A stretch of DNA of 31,597 bases from NCBI GenBank assembly GCA_016189845.1, contig JACPRT010000071.1, positions 1 to 31,597 on the forward strand, written 5' to 3'. Below, one piece after another: positions 1 to 6,925 of this stretch. Every line of letters begins with the position of its first letter. Positions within the stretch are counted from its first letter, which is position 1. The position numbers and the translations under genes were made by a program. The notes beneath the pieces were generated by a model. That model saw only the letters and a list, made by a program, of their open reading frames with translations, had not been told where the DNA came from and did not search any database. This stretch comes from Chloroflexota bacterium. Lineage in GTDB: Bacteria > Chloroflexota > Dehalococcoidia > Lucifugimonadales > Lucifugimonadaceae.

Positions 1-861
1 CTTCTCCAGCGCGAGCAGAACCGCGCTGATGTCACCTTCCGCGTAGCCCATGTCGCGCGCTTCGTTCATCAGTTCCTGGGCTTGCTTCGACAGCGGCAGG
101 GCCAGGCCCATGTCCCGGCCAAGGTCGACGATGATGCCGATGTCCTTGACGAGGTTGCGCACCGGCGCCGCGGACTTTTCGAAGTCCCGCTTCGCAGTGA
201 TGGGTGCGCTCCGCTCGACCATCCGGCTGTTGCCCCAACTAGCCGCCAGCAGTGAAGCGGCCTCGTTGATGTCGATCCCGGCCTTGTTGGCAAGCAAGAA
301 CGCCTCGGCCGCCGCGCAGACGTGTACGGTCACCAGCAGCTGGTTGATCAGCTTCATCGCGGTGCCGGCGCCGGACTCGCCCATGTACCGGACTGTTTTG
401 CCCATGTGGTCGAAGACCGGCTTTACCTGGTCGAACGCCGCGCGGTCCCCGCCGACCATGATCGACATCGTTGCGTCGCGAGCGCCCAGCGGGCCGCCGC
501 TGATCGGAGCGTCGATGAAGCTTGCACCCTTCGCCTTCGCGGCCTGGTAGCAGTCCCGGGAGGTACGGATATCGACCGTGGCATGGTCGACGAAGATCTG
601 GCCCCGCCGCGCATTGGCGACGACTCCCTGCTCGCCCAGGAAGACATCCCTGGAAGTCTTGATGTCGGCAAGGCACGCCAGCACGACGTCGACGCCGCGG
701 GTCAATTCGGCGGGAGTCGCAGCACGCATTGCGCCCCTCGCGACCAGGTCGTCGACCTTGGCCTGGCTGCGGTTCCAGACCGTGAGGCCGACCCCGGCCT
801 TGAGCAGGTTGTTCGCCATGCCCAGGCCCATATTTCCTAGTCCGATGAAGCCTACGCGCAT
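1..861 (-). CDS. 3-hydroxyisobutyrate dehydrogenase family oxidoreductase (C-terminal end beyond window)
   Basis: NAD(P)-dependent beta-hydroxyacid dehydrogenase. The first 287 codons are open and run off the left edge, so the 3' end is missing. The N terminus has the dinucleotide-binding signature GFIGLGNMG (residues 4-12). The substrate-binding motif DAPISGGPLGA lies at about 117-127, and the catalytic lysine is in GTAMKLINQ (K170, with N173). Full-length relatives have about 290-300 residues, so little is lost. The ATG at 861 is preceded by a purine-rich GAGGGCCAGG stretch. A perfect TATAAT lies 69 nt upstream, suggesting its own promoter even though it follows another dehydrogenase on the same strand. 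The family oxidises 3-hydroxyisobutyrate, tartronate semialdehyde-type or related 3-hydroxyacids; which substrate applies cannot be read from sequence. Confidence 0.9.
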   Translation of the reverse strand, partial: MRVGFIGLGNMGLGMANNLLKAGVGLTVWNRSQAKVDDLVARGAMRAATPAELTRGVDVVLACLADIKTSRDVFLGEQGVVANARRGQIFVDHATVDIRTSRDCYQAAKAKGASFIDAPISGGPLGARDATMSIMVGGDRAAFDQVKPVFDHMGKTVRYMGESGAGTAMKLINQLLVTVHVCAAAEAFLLANKAGIDINEAASLLAASWGNSRMVERSAPITAKRDFEKSAAPVRNLVKDIGIIVDLGRDMGLALPLSKQAQELMNEARDMGYAEGDISAVLLALEK

Positions 862-929
862 CGCCTGGCCCTCACGCGGGACGATCAGGGCGTCCGCCCG
901 CTCTGAATACGCTCTGCAAACGTTCGGCG

Positions 930-935
930 ATTATA
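930..935 (-). promoter_or_regulatory. -10 box TATAAT for the hydroxyisobutyrate dehydrogenase-type gene
   Basis: Read on the minus strand, positions 935-930 are a perfect TATAAT in otherwise GC-rich sequence, between the stop at 958 and the start at 861. A well-spaced consensus -35 is not evident; the nearest candidate (TGAAAG) leaves a spacer of about 19 nt. The predicted leader is roughly 60 nt. Confidence 0.45.
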
Positions 936-957
936 GGCCGGGCGGTTTCAGGCGCTT

Positions 958-1917
958 TCACGCCACGCGGTTATCGACGCGACCGGCAAGGAAGTGCAGG
1001 ATGTTGTCGACCGCCATGTCCAGGCCGGTCGCCAGGGCCTCGGTGGTCGTGCCGGCGGTGTGCGGCGAAAAGATCACGTTCGGCAGGTCGCGAAGGGGAT
1101 GGTCGTCGACCAGCGGCTCTTCGGCGAACGCGTCCAGCCCCGCGCCCGCGATCGCGCCCGACAGCAGCGCGTTGTAGAGCGCCTCTTCGTCGACCAACCC
1201 GCCACGCGCAGTGTTGATGAACAGCGCGATGGGCTTCATCTGCTCGAGCTGGCGTGCGCCGATCATCCCGCGCGTTTGCGGCGACAGCCGGACATGCAAC
1301 GAAACGACATCCGCCTCCTTGAGCAGGGTGTCGAGGTCGACGTATCGCAGCCCCAGCTGGGTCGCACGGTCGTCGGAGGGGTGCACGGTCCACCCGACCA
1401 CCTTCATTCCGATCCCACGTGCGATCTGTACGACCCGGGAACCGACCGCACCGGTGCCGACCACTCCCATCGTCTTGCCTGCCAGTTGCGTGAGCAGTCC
1501 GCGAGGCCACTCACCTGCCCGCACGCGACTGTTCAGTTCAGGCAGGCGGTGCGCCAGGGCCAGCGCCATAGCCAGCGCGTGCTCCGCCACCGAGACCGTC
1601 GCGGTATTCGGCGTATTCGTCACGGTGATGCCGAGCCGGCGAGCCGTGAACAGGTCGACGTTGTCGTAGCCGGTCCCCCATACGGCGATGTGCTTCAGCA
1701 ATGTCGCGCTCTCGAGGACATACGAGGTGAACTGGGTCGACGAGCGGATGTTGAGGACGGAATGGGCGCTGATGATCCTGCGGAGCAAGTCCGATTCGCC
1801 GTTCGGACGCGTGTTCCAGACCTTCACCGTGACATCCGGTGCAGCCTGCAACCGCAAGAGCGCCCGCGATTGGCTGATCACGGGCGGGTCGTCGTCGGGG
1901 ATTGCCACGAATACCAT
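958..1917 (-). CDS. D-2-hydroxyacid dehydrogenase (phosphoglycerate dehydrogenase-like)
   Basis: A 319-residue NAD-dependent D-isomer-specific 2-hydroxyacid dehydrogenase that interconverts 2-hydroxy and 2-keto acids in the cytoplasm. The Rossmann motif GVVGTGAVGS is at residues 151-160. The catalytic Arg is in NTARGG (R238), the Glu in FAEEP (E267) and the His in SPHTAG (H286), which is the normal Arg/Glu/His triad. The length is that of a minimal family member with no ACT or other regulatory domain as in serine-pathway SerA, so a catabolic or formate/glyoxylate/phosphonate-type role is as likely as serine synthesis. No clear ribosome binding site precedes the ATG at 1917. It is divergent from the TIM-barrel gene at 2024, and a second paralogue lies at 9604. 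Confidence 0.9.
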   Translation of the reverse strand: MVFVAIPDDDPPVISQSRALLRLQAAPDVTVKVWNTRPNGESDLLRRIISAHSVLNIRSSTQFTSYVLESATLLKHIAVWGTGYDNVDLFTARRLGITVTNTPNTATVSVAEHALAMALALAHRLPELNSRVRAGEWPRGLLTQLAGKTMGVVGTGAVGSRVVQIARGIGMKVVGWTVHPSDDRATQLGLRYVDLDTLLKEADVVSLHVRLSPQTRGMIGARQLEQMKPIALFINTARGGLVDEEALYNALLSGAIAGAGLDAFAEEPLVDDHPLRDLPNVIFSPHTAGTTTEALATGLDMAVDNILHFLAGRVDNRVA

Positions 1918-1966
1918 TCGAACGAAACACTCGGGCGCGGAGTCTGTGGTCGGCTTGAGCCGGTGC

Positions 1967-1972
1967 TAGCAT
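1967..1972 (+). promoter_or_regulatory. Possible -10 box (TGcTAGCAT) before the TIM-barrel gene
   Basis: TAGCAT with an upstream TG one base away (extended -10 form) lies 52 nt before the ATG at 2024, in the 106-bp gap between divergent genes. The -35 region is unconvincing. A near-identical GCTAACATA occurs at 2826-2834, before the next gene. Confidence 0.3.
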
Positions 1973-2023
1973 ACGCCGCCGTATCCGGTACGCCCGGCGC
2001 CCGTTTCTGAACTGGGAGGCGTC

Positions 2024-2818
2024 ATGTTCCGCCTGTCCGCATGCCTGTGGTCGCTGCGCCAGCCGCCGCGTGACGCGGTCGCACGCGTCCGCCTGGCCGG
2101 CTTCGATTACGTGGACCTGCGGTCCGACTGCTGGTCCGGCATCGCCGATCGTGCCGACGCCGAACGGCTGGGCGTCAGGGTCCCCTGTGTCGGGATCACG
2201 CCGGTCCAGATGGAGGCGGGGCTCACCCTCGACTCGATCGCCACGAAGGATGCGGGCCGCGCCCTGCCCTTCCTGCTTGGCGCGTTGGAACGCGGGGCGA
2301 AGCTGGGGGCAAGCCGGGCGTACATGTTGACGCCTTCGGGCAGAGTCGCGGAAACGTCCTACTACCAGGACTCCATCCGCACCCTGGCCGACAAGGCCTC
2401 TGAGCTCGGGCTCAAGCTGTGCATCGAACCGACTCCGGGCCGTGCGCTGGCAAGCTCGGCGGAGGTGCTCGCATTCGTGCGTAAGCTTGGCCATCCCGGT
2501 CTCTACGTGCTGATCGACCTGGGCCACAACCTCATAACGAATGAAGACCCTGTGGAGGCCGTGCGGGCCGCGGTCGACCGCCTTGGCTACGTGCACATCG
2601 ACGACAACGACGGCAAGAGCGACCTGCACCGGGCGCTTTTCGACGGCGTCCTTAAGCCGACGGTGATGGCTGCGTTCCTTCAGGCCCTCCAGGAAAGCGG
2701 CTACGACGGCACGATTGGCATCGAAATCAGGAACAGCCTTCCCGCCCCGATGAGCGCGGTGGTCGCCGCCCGTGACTACGTCGTCGAATGGGGCCGGAGC
2801 AAGACGCTGCCAGCCTGA
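2024..2818 (+). CDS. Sugar phosphate isomerase/epimerase-like TIM-barrel protein
   Basis: A 264-residue protein of the xylose isomerase-like TIM-barrel superfamily (AP_endonuc_2 fold). These enzymes use a divalent metal to isomerise or epimerise small sugars, inositols or keto-acids, or to dehydrate hydroxy compounds. Metal ligands are at the usual strand ends: E135 (LCIEPTPG), D165 and H168 (LIDLGH), H191 (YVHIDDND) and E234 (IGIEI). GGGAGG at 2014-2019 gives a ribosome binding site 4 nt before the ATG. It precedes the corrinoid operon on the same strand by about 35 nt, so it may be co-transcribed, but its chemistry does not obviously belong to methyl transfer. The substrate is unknown. Confidence 0.8.
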   Translation: MFRLSACLWSLRQPPRDAVARVRLAGFDYVDLRSDCWSGIADRADAERLGVRVPCVGITPVQMEAGLTLDSIATKDAGRALPFLLGALERGAKLGASRAYMLTPSGRVAETSYYQDSIRTLADKASELGLKLCIEPTPGRALASSAEVLAFVRKLGHPGLYVLIDLGHNLITNEDPVEAVRAAVDRLGYVHIDDNDGKSDLHRALFDGVLKPTVMAAFLQALQESGYDGTIGIEIRNSLPAPMSAVVAARDYVVEWGRSKTLPA

Positions 2819-2827
2819 CTCCTTTGC

Positions 2828-2833
2828 TAACAT
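2828..2833 (+). promoter_or_regulatory. Possible -10 box (TAACAT) at the head of the corrinoid operon
   Basis: GCTAACATAGG lies in the 34-bp gap between the TIM-barrel stop and the next start. It matches the GCTAGCATA box at 1965-1973 in 8 of 9 positions. No good -35 is visible, so it is only a candidate internal promoter. Confidence 0.25.
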
Positions 2834-2852
2834 AGGCCTCTGGCCAGGACTC

Positions 2853-3212
2853 GTGACCAAGGATCCGCATTTGGCCCGCGTTCGCCTCATGTACTGGAAA
2901 GAAATCCCGTTGCAGGTGCAGGCGGCCGACGGGGCCCGGCAGGTGTCCCGCCCCCTCGATCCCCGGTTCCAGCAGGGTGCGGACGCCATCGCCATGTTCG
3001 ACGGCAGTCACGGGACCGACGCATACCTGGACGGGTTTGGCTGGGGGCCGTATATGGAAGTCGAGGGCGAGCCTGCGGAAGCGGCGGCGGCCCTTGCCGA
3101 CCGCATCAACCAGAAGTTCCCGCAGGATTTCGTGGCCCGCCTGAGGGACCTCCAAATGGAGGGCAAGCGCGACCCACTGCCGGGCGCAGTCGATGAATGG
3201 TTTCGGGAATAA
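2853..3212 (+). CDS. 'Virulence factor' family small protein (corrinoid-operon accessory)
   Basis: Small protein of the family labelled 'virulence factor' (PF13769 type). Recognisable signatures are RLMYWKEIPLQV near residues 11-22 and DPRFQQGADAIAMF followed by GTDAYLDGF near 36-62, matching the family pattern 'hxYWRDIPaQV ... eRFqeAID ... sDaYLeeW'. As I recall, homologues sit beside corrinoid protein, methyltransferase and ASKHA-ATPase genes in proteobacterial one-carbon clusters, so the name is probably misleading. The GTG at 2853 (119 aa) has AGGA just upstream. ATG at 2889 (107 aa) is an alternative and starts right at the conserved YWKEIP segment. The extra C-terminal stretch after residue 70 (acidic, then basic) goes beyond the core motif. 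The 3' end overlaps the next gene by 16 nt. Confidence 0.7.
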   Translation: MTKDPHLARVRLMYWKEIPLQVQAADGARQVSRPLDPRFQQGADAIAMFDGSHGTDAYLDGFGWGPYMEVEGEPAEAAAALADRINQKFPQDFVARLRDLQMEGKRDPLPGAVDEWFRE

Positions 3213-4120
3213 GGACTTTGGCGCAGACCACGACCATCGAAGGCAGGATCCTTGCCCGCCTTGCGCGAGGCGAGGTGCTGGTCGGCGACGGCGGCACGGG
3301 CACCTACCTGCAGCAGCACGGGCTGGAGCCCGGCGGCTGCCCCGAAGAGTTCAACCTGACGCATCCGGAGATCATCCGCCAGATGGCCGCCGAGTATTTT
3401 GCGGCCGGTTCGGATTTCGTGCTGACCGACAGCTTTGGCGGCAATCGTTTCATGCTCAAGAAGTACGGCCACGCCGAGCAAGCGCGTGAGATCAACCGTC
3501 GTGCGGCGGAGCTGGCAAGGAGCGCCGCACCTCCCGGAAAATTCGTCGTCGGCTCCATGGGGCCGACGGGAGAGTTCCTGGAACCCCTCGGAAACGTGTC
3601 GGAGAAGGTGATGTACGACGCCTTCGTCGAGCAGGTCAAGTCGCTCGAAGAGGGCGGGGTCGACGCGGTGGACATCGAGACGATGACCGCGATCGAGGAG
3701 GCCACGCTCGCGGTGCGGGCGGCCAAGGAGAACACGAGGCTGCCGGTGTTCGCCACCATGGTCTTCGACAAGGGCCCGCGCGGCCTGTTCACGATGATGG
3801 GCGTCACGCCGGAACGAGCGGTGAAAGGGCTGAAAGCCGCCGGCGCCGACGTCGTGGGCACGAACTGCGGCAATGGCATCGAGGTCATGGTCGAAATAGG
3901 CCGCCGCTTCCGGGCGGCCACCGACGGGCCGGTCATGGTCAAATCGAACGCAGGGATCCCCAGCATCGTCGACGGCGGCATCGTGTACCCAGAGACGCCC
4001 GATTTCATGGCAATACGGTTCAAGTTGCTGGCGGACCTCGGGATCAACGTGGTAGGCGGCTGCTGCGGGACTGGCCCGGCGCACATCGCCGCCCTGTGCA
4101 AGGCGATTGGCAGGTCCTGA
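3197..4120 (+). CDS. Homocysteine S-methyltransferase family protein (zinc, MetH N-domain/BHMT-like)
   Basis: A 307-residue Hcy-binding (S-methyltransferase) TIM barrel. The signatures are complete: VGDGGTGTYL near residues 29-38, LTDSFGGN at 77-84, GSMGPTGEF at 119-127, and the zinc ligands C224 (GTNCGNG) and the CC pair 289-290 (VVGGCCGTGPAHI). The family activates a thiol, normally homocysteine, on Zn and transfers a methyl group to it. The protein is a stand-alone domain like the N-terminal unit of MetH, without pterin or B12 domains; a separate B12 protein is encoded at 5907. It overlaps the preceding gene by 16 nt and the next start is about 26 nt on, so it is operonic. Betaine, S-methylmethionine or methylcobamide could be the donor; the neighbours favour methylcobamide. 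Confidence 0.88.
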   Translation: MVSGIRTLAQTTTIEGRILARLARGEVLVGDGGTGTYLQQHGLEPGGCPEEFNLTHPEIIRQMAAEYFAAGSDFVLTDSFGGNRFMLKKYGHAEQAREINRRAAELARSAAPPGKFVVGSMGPTGEFLEPLGNVSEKVMYDAFVEQVKSLEEGGVDAVDIETMTAIEEATLAVRAAKENTRLPVFATMVFDKGPRGLFTMMGVTPERAVKGLKAAGADVVGTNCGNGIEVMVEIGRRFRAATDGPVMVKSNAGIPSIVDGGIVYPETPDFMAIRFKLLADLGINVVGGCCGTGPAHIAALCKAIGRS

Positions 4121-4145
4121 GCCGATCGCGGCCGGAGCGAACGAC

Positions 4146-4829
4146 ATGGCCACGAAAACGGCGCTCGAACGACTGCACGTCAAGGACGTGGTCCGGCGCT
4201 ACGGCCGCTGCCTTGAGCTGGCCGGCCTCGACCCTCACTTCCACGACATCTCCGTGGGCCTGTACCTCAAGAACGGGTTATTCACTGTCTGGACCTTTAG
4301 CAGGCGCGCGGGCGTGGAGGGTCGCATCGAGCAGATTCGAGACCTGGTCTGCTCGTTTGGCGGCATGGCGCCCGTGGCCGGGACGATCAACCAGGCGCGC
4401 TACGCGTGCGGCAATAGCCATGAGCCCGCGATGAAATTCCTGGTGATGGAATGCGTCGAAAAGCGGCCCGACCGCAACCTCGGCGAAGGCGCAATCACGT
4501 TGCGGGACACCAAGACCAGGATGACGCTCACTGCGACCCCCCGCCAGGCCGACGGGCGCTGGGTGTACGCGATGAGCGCCGAGGGAGAGGGCGCGGACAA
4601 CCCCACCATGCGGCTGCGGGCGGTTGTCGGCGGCTTCATGCGCTACGGTGGCGCGGAGCGGGTGTCGCCCACGGAGTTCACTCTCCCGTGCGGGCAGCGC
4701 CACGATCCGCTGGTCCGGCTCCTCCTGCCATACGCGCGCAACGTCACCTCGGTCGAGGACCTGCTCGACGCGGATGCATTGCGCGGCCAGATGACCACTC
4801 AGACGCTCGGTTTCTCGAGTTCGGTATAG
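4146..4829 (+). CDS. Conserved-looking protein of unknown function in the corrinoid operon
   Basis: A 227-residue soluble protein that I do not recognise. The ATG at 4146 is chosen because GGAG stands 8 nt upstream; an in-frame TTG at 4107 would add 13 residues and overlap the previous gene. It has no signal peptide or membrane segment. It has five cysteines (C22, C69, C88, C103, C182), not arranged as an obvious metal site, and several aromatic/Gly stretches such as VGGFMRYGG (161-169). Codon use matches its neighbours. It is sandwiched between the Hcy-type and UroD-type methyltransferase genes with an 18-nt downstream gap, so a role in the same methyl-transfer pathway (subunit, sensor or chaperone) is likely by context only. 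Confidence 0.75.
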   Translation: MATKTALERLHVKDVVRRYGRCLELAGLDPHFHDISVGLYLKNGLFTVWTFSRRAGVEGRIEQIRDLVCSFGGMAPVAGTINQARYACGNSHEPAMKFLVMECVEKRPDRNLGEGAITLRDTKTRMTLTATPRQADGRWVYAMSAEGEGADNPTMRLRAVVGGFMRYGGAERVSPTEFTLPCGQRHDPLVRLLLPYARNVTSVEDLLDADALRGQMTTQTLGFSSSV

Positions 4830-4847
4830 GTCCTGGAGGAGGTCGCC

Positions 4848-5888
4848 ATGGCGGTCAAAGAGACGATGACGCCCAGGGAGCGGGTGCTTGCAGCCCTCGC
4901 CGGGAAGCCGGTCGACCGGCCTCCGATAGCAAACCCAACCAACGTGATGACCGTCGAGCTGATGGACCTGGTCGACGCGCCCTTCCCTGACGCAAACCGC
5001 GACCCAGAGATGAACGCGCGTCTCGCCGCAACGGGCTACACCGAGCTGGGTTTTGACTCGATCACCCCGTATTTCACGATCATCCAGGAGTCGTCCGCGC
5101 TCGGCTGCGAGATGCAGTGGGAGCAGAAGGACAACTGGCCCACGGTGCGCATGACCCGCCCGATCTGGAACGGGCCCGACGATATCCATCTCCCGAAGGG
5201 GTTTCTACAGCACCAGGACACCCGCGCCATCGTCGATTCGATCCGGATCCTCAAGCGCGACTACGGGCGCGACGTGGCGATCATCGGCAAGACCATGGGC
5301 CCATGGACGCTCGCCTATCACGTCTTCGGAGTCGAAAAATTCCTTCTCATGTCGATCGACGACCCGGCGAAGACGATGAAGTGCCTGGAGAAGCTCAAGG
5401 AGATCTCGGTCGTGTTCGGCATCGCCCAGATCGAGGCAGGCGCGGATGCCCTGACGTTCCCGGACCACGCGACTGGCGACCTGGTATCGGGCGAGTACTA
5501 CCGCAAGTTTCTGCAGGACATACACGTCGAGATGGTGGGCCGCCTGCCAGTGCCTCTGATCCTGCACATCTGCGGCAACACCCTCGACCGCATGGGCTAC
5601 ATCTCCCACACGGGGATGGCGGCGTTCCATTTCGATTCTCGGAACGACCCTCAGAAGGCCATGGATGCGGTCGGCGGCCGCATCAGGCTCGTGGGGAACA
5701 TCAATAATCCGGTGACCCTGTACTCGAAGGGGCCGGAGACGGTCCGTGAGGAGGTCTACCGGGCGCTCGAAGCCGGGGTGCAACTCATTGCGCCGGAGTG
5801 CGCTATACCGCTGCGAACGAAGCTGGAGAACCTGCTCGAGATCCCCGCCGCGGTCAAGGACTGGGCGGCCGAGCGGATGGGAAACTAG
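4848..5888 (+). CDS. Uroporphyrinogen decarboxylase-family corrinoid methyltransferase (MtaA/MtvB-like)
   Basis: A 346-residue UroD-fold protein. The opening MTPRERVLAALAGKPVDRPP (7-26) is typical of UroD-superfamily methyltransferases. The zinc-binding set of MtaA-type enzymes is present: H240 and C242 in ILHICGNT, and C318 in APECAIP. Heme-pathway HemE has no such H-x-C...C site, so this is a zinc methyltransferase rather than a uroporphyrinogen decarboxylase. In methanogens MtaA moves methyl from a corrinoid protein to coenzyme M; in acetogens O-demethylase MT-I enzymes of this fold move methyl from methoxy-aromatics to the corrinoid protein. The adjacent corrinoid gene makes it the partner here. 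GGAGGAGG at 4835-4842 is a strong ribosome binding site 5 nt before the ATG. The direction of transfer and the substrate are not readable from sequence. Confidence 0.87.
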   Translation: MAVKETMTPRERVLAALAGKPVDRPPIANPTNVMTVELMDLVDAPFPDANRDPEMNARLAATGYTELGFDSITPYFTIIQESSALGCEMQWEQKDNWPTVRMTRPIWNGPDDIHLPKGFLQHQDTRAIVDSIRILKRDYGRDVAIIGKTMGPWTLAYHVFGVEKFLLMSIDDPAKTMKCLEKLKEISVVFGIAQIEAGADALTFPDHATGDLVSGEYYRKFLQDIHVEMVGRLPVPLILHICGNTLDRMGYISHTGMAAFHFDSRNDPQKAMDAVGGRIRLVGNINNPVTLYSKGPETVREEVYRALEAGVQLIAPECAIPLRTKLENLLEIPAAVKDWAAERMGN

Positions 5889-5906
5889 GACAAACCAGGA
5901 CAGGGA

Positions 5907-6641
5907 ATGACGCTCACTCACGAAGGTCTCAAACAGGAATTCGCCTACGTCACCCGGGAGGGCGAACGCCTCCACATCGGGGAGACGTTCGAGCGCGCCG
6001 ACTCCTTCATGCAGGAGGTCTCCTACAACCTGATCATCGGCAATAACCACGAGGTCGATCGTCTGGTCAGAGAAGCGCTCGGCAAGGGGTACTCGGCGAA
6101 CACGATCCTCGACGACGGCCTGATCGCCGGCATGGCAATTGTGGGCGTCAAGTTCCGTGACAACATCATCTTCGTGCCTGAGGTCCTCATCTCGGCCCGG
6201 GCGATGAAGGCCGGGATGGCCCACCTGGAGCCGATCCTGTCGGCGTCGGGCGTCGAGCCCATCGGCACCGTGATCATGGGCACCGTGAAGGGCGACCTGC
6301 ACGACATCGGCAAGAACCTGTGCATCATGATGCTGCGCGGGGCGGGCTTCGTCGTCCACGATCTGGGCGTCGACACCAAGCCGCAGCAGTTCATCGACGC
6401 GGTCGTCCAGCACAAGGCCCAGCTCGTGGGCATGTCCGCGCTGCTGACGACCACGATGCCCAACATGGGCAAGACGATCCAGGCGTTCGAGGAGGCAGGC
6501 CTCCGCGACAGCGTCCGGATCATGGTGGGCGGCGCGCCGGTGACGGCGCGGTTCGCCGAGGACATGGGCGCCGACGGCTACGGGACCAATGCGATCGAGT
6601 GCGTCGAGCGGGCCAAGGAACTGGTCGGGGCGAAGGTTTGA
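5907..6641 (+). CDS. Corrinoid (cobalamin-binding) methyltransferase protein
   Basis: A 244-residue methyl carrier with an N-terminal helical cap (about 35-115, B12-binding_2/MtaC type) and a C-terminal Rossmann-like B12 domain. The base-off/His-on signature DxHxxG is at 130-135 (GDLHDIGKN, H132 as lower cobalt ligand), followed by SxL in GMSALLTT (S177, L179) and GG in MVGGAPVT (208-209). The N-terminal 30 residues are an extension before the cap. It lies 18 nt downstream of the UroD-type gene, and its TGA stop overlaps the TTG start of the next gene. In the cell it would shuttle methyl-Co(III)/Co(I) between the methyltransferases encoded upstream and be repaired by the RACo-type protein encoded downstream. 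Confidence 0.93.
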   Translation: MTLTHEGLKQEFAYVTREGERLHIGETFERADSFMQEVSYNLIIGNNHEVDRLVREALGKGYSANTILDDGLIAGMAIVGVKFRDNIIFVPEVLISARAMKAGMAHLEPILSASGVEPIGTVIMGTVKGDLHDIGKNLCIMMLRGAGFVVHDLGVDTKPQQFIDAVVQHKAQLVGMSALLTTTMPNMGKTIQAFEEAGLRDSVRIMVGGAPVTARFAEDMGADGYGTNAIECVERAKELVGAKV

Positions 6642-6922
6642 TCCCGGAGCAACAGGTCCCTTCGACCCCGGTCGACCCGGCAAAGGTGCGGGCAAGCCTC
6701 GCTCGGCTCATGGAGATATACCGCGGGATCGCCGAGAAAGCCGACGAAGTCTCGACGCGCCGCTGCCCTTATAAGAACGCCCGGTCGCGCTGCACGGCAG
6801 TGTTCAAGTGCCGGAACCAGTACTTCACGCGGGTACCGGGCGACCTGCCTGTCTGCACTGGAAGCGATAAGCTCGACTACAGGAAGGCGTGGGAGACCGA
6901 GGAGCGCCTCGGCCCTGCCTGA
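6638..6922 (+). CDS. Small four-cysteine protein, translationally coupled to the corrinoid gene
   Basis: A 94-residue protein starting at TTG 6638, which shares bases with the TGA of the corrinoid gene (TTGA); the purine-rich CGAAGG lies just before. The N-terminal third is helical-looking (VRASLARLMEIYRGIAEKA, 17-35). The middle carries four cysteines at 43, 52, 58 and 73 (CPYKNARSRC, then FKCRN, then PVCTG) among basic and aromatic residues, then a DKLDYRKAWE tail. The spacing C-x8-C-x5-C-x14-C could bind zinc or an Fe-S cluster, but no named motif fits. It ends 3 nt before the RACo-type start, so the three genes look co-translated. I infer an accessory role in corrinoid loading, activation or electron transfer; no function is established. 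Confidence 0.7.
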   Translation: MIPEQQVPSTPVDPAKVRASLARLMEIYRGIAEKADEVSTRRCPYKNARSRCTAVFKCRNQYFTRVPGDLPVCTGSDKLDYRKAWETEERLGPA

Positions 6923-6925
6923 CTC

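Noticed and set aside
1538..2995. Long minus-strand open frame (485 codons) opposite the TIM-barrel gene
   Set aside because: Composition is Arg/His/Gly-rich and lacks any domain; it spans three well-supported genes and their gaps. It is a GC-rich shadow frame.
4848..5888. Reading the UroD-fold gene as HemE (heme biosynthesis)
   Set aside because: The H-x-C...C zinc set and the corrinoid protein next door fit MtaA/MT-I methyltransferases, not a decarboxylase.
5205..6695. Minus-strand open frame of 496 codons opposite the UroD and corrinoid genes
   Set aside because: It shadows two genes with complete catalytic motifs and has no recognisable sequence of its own.
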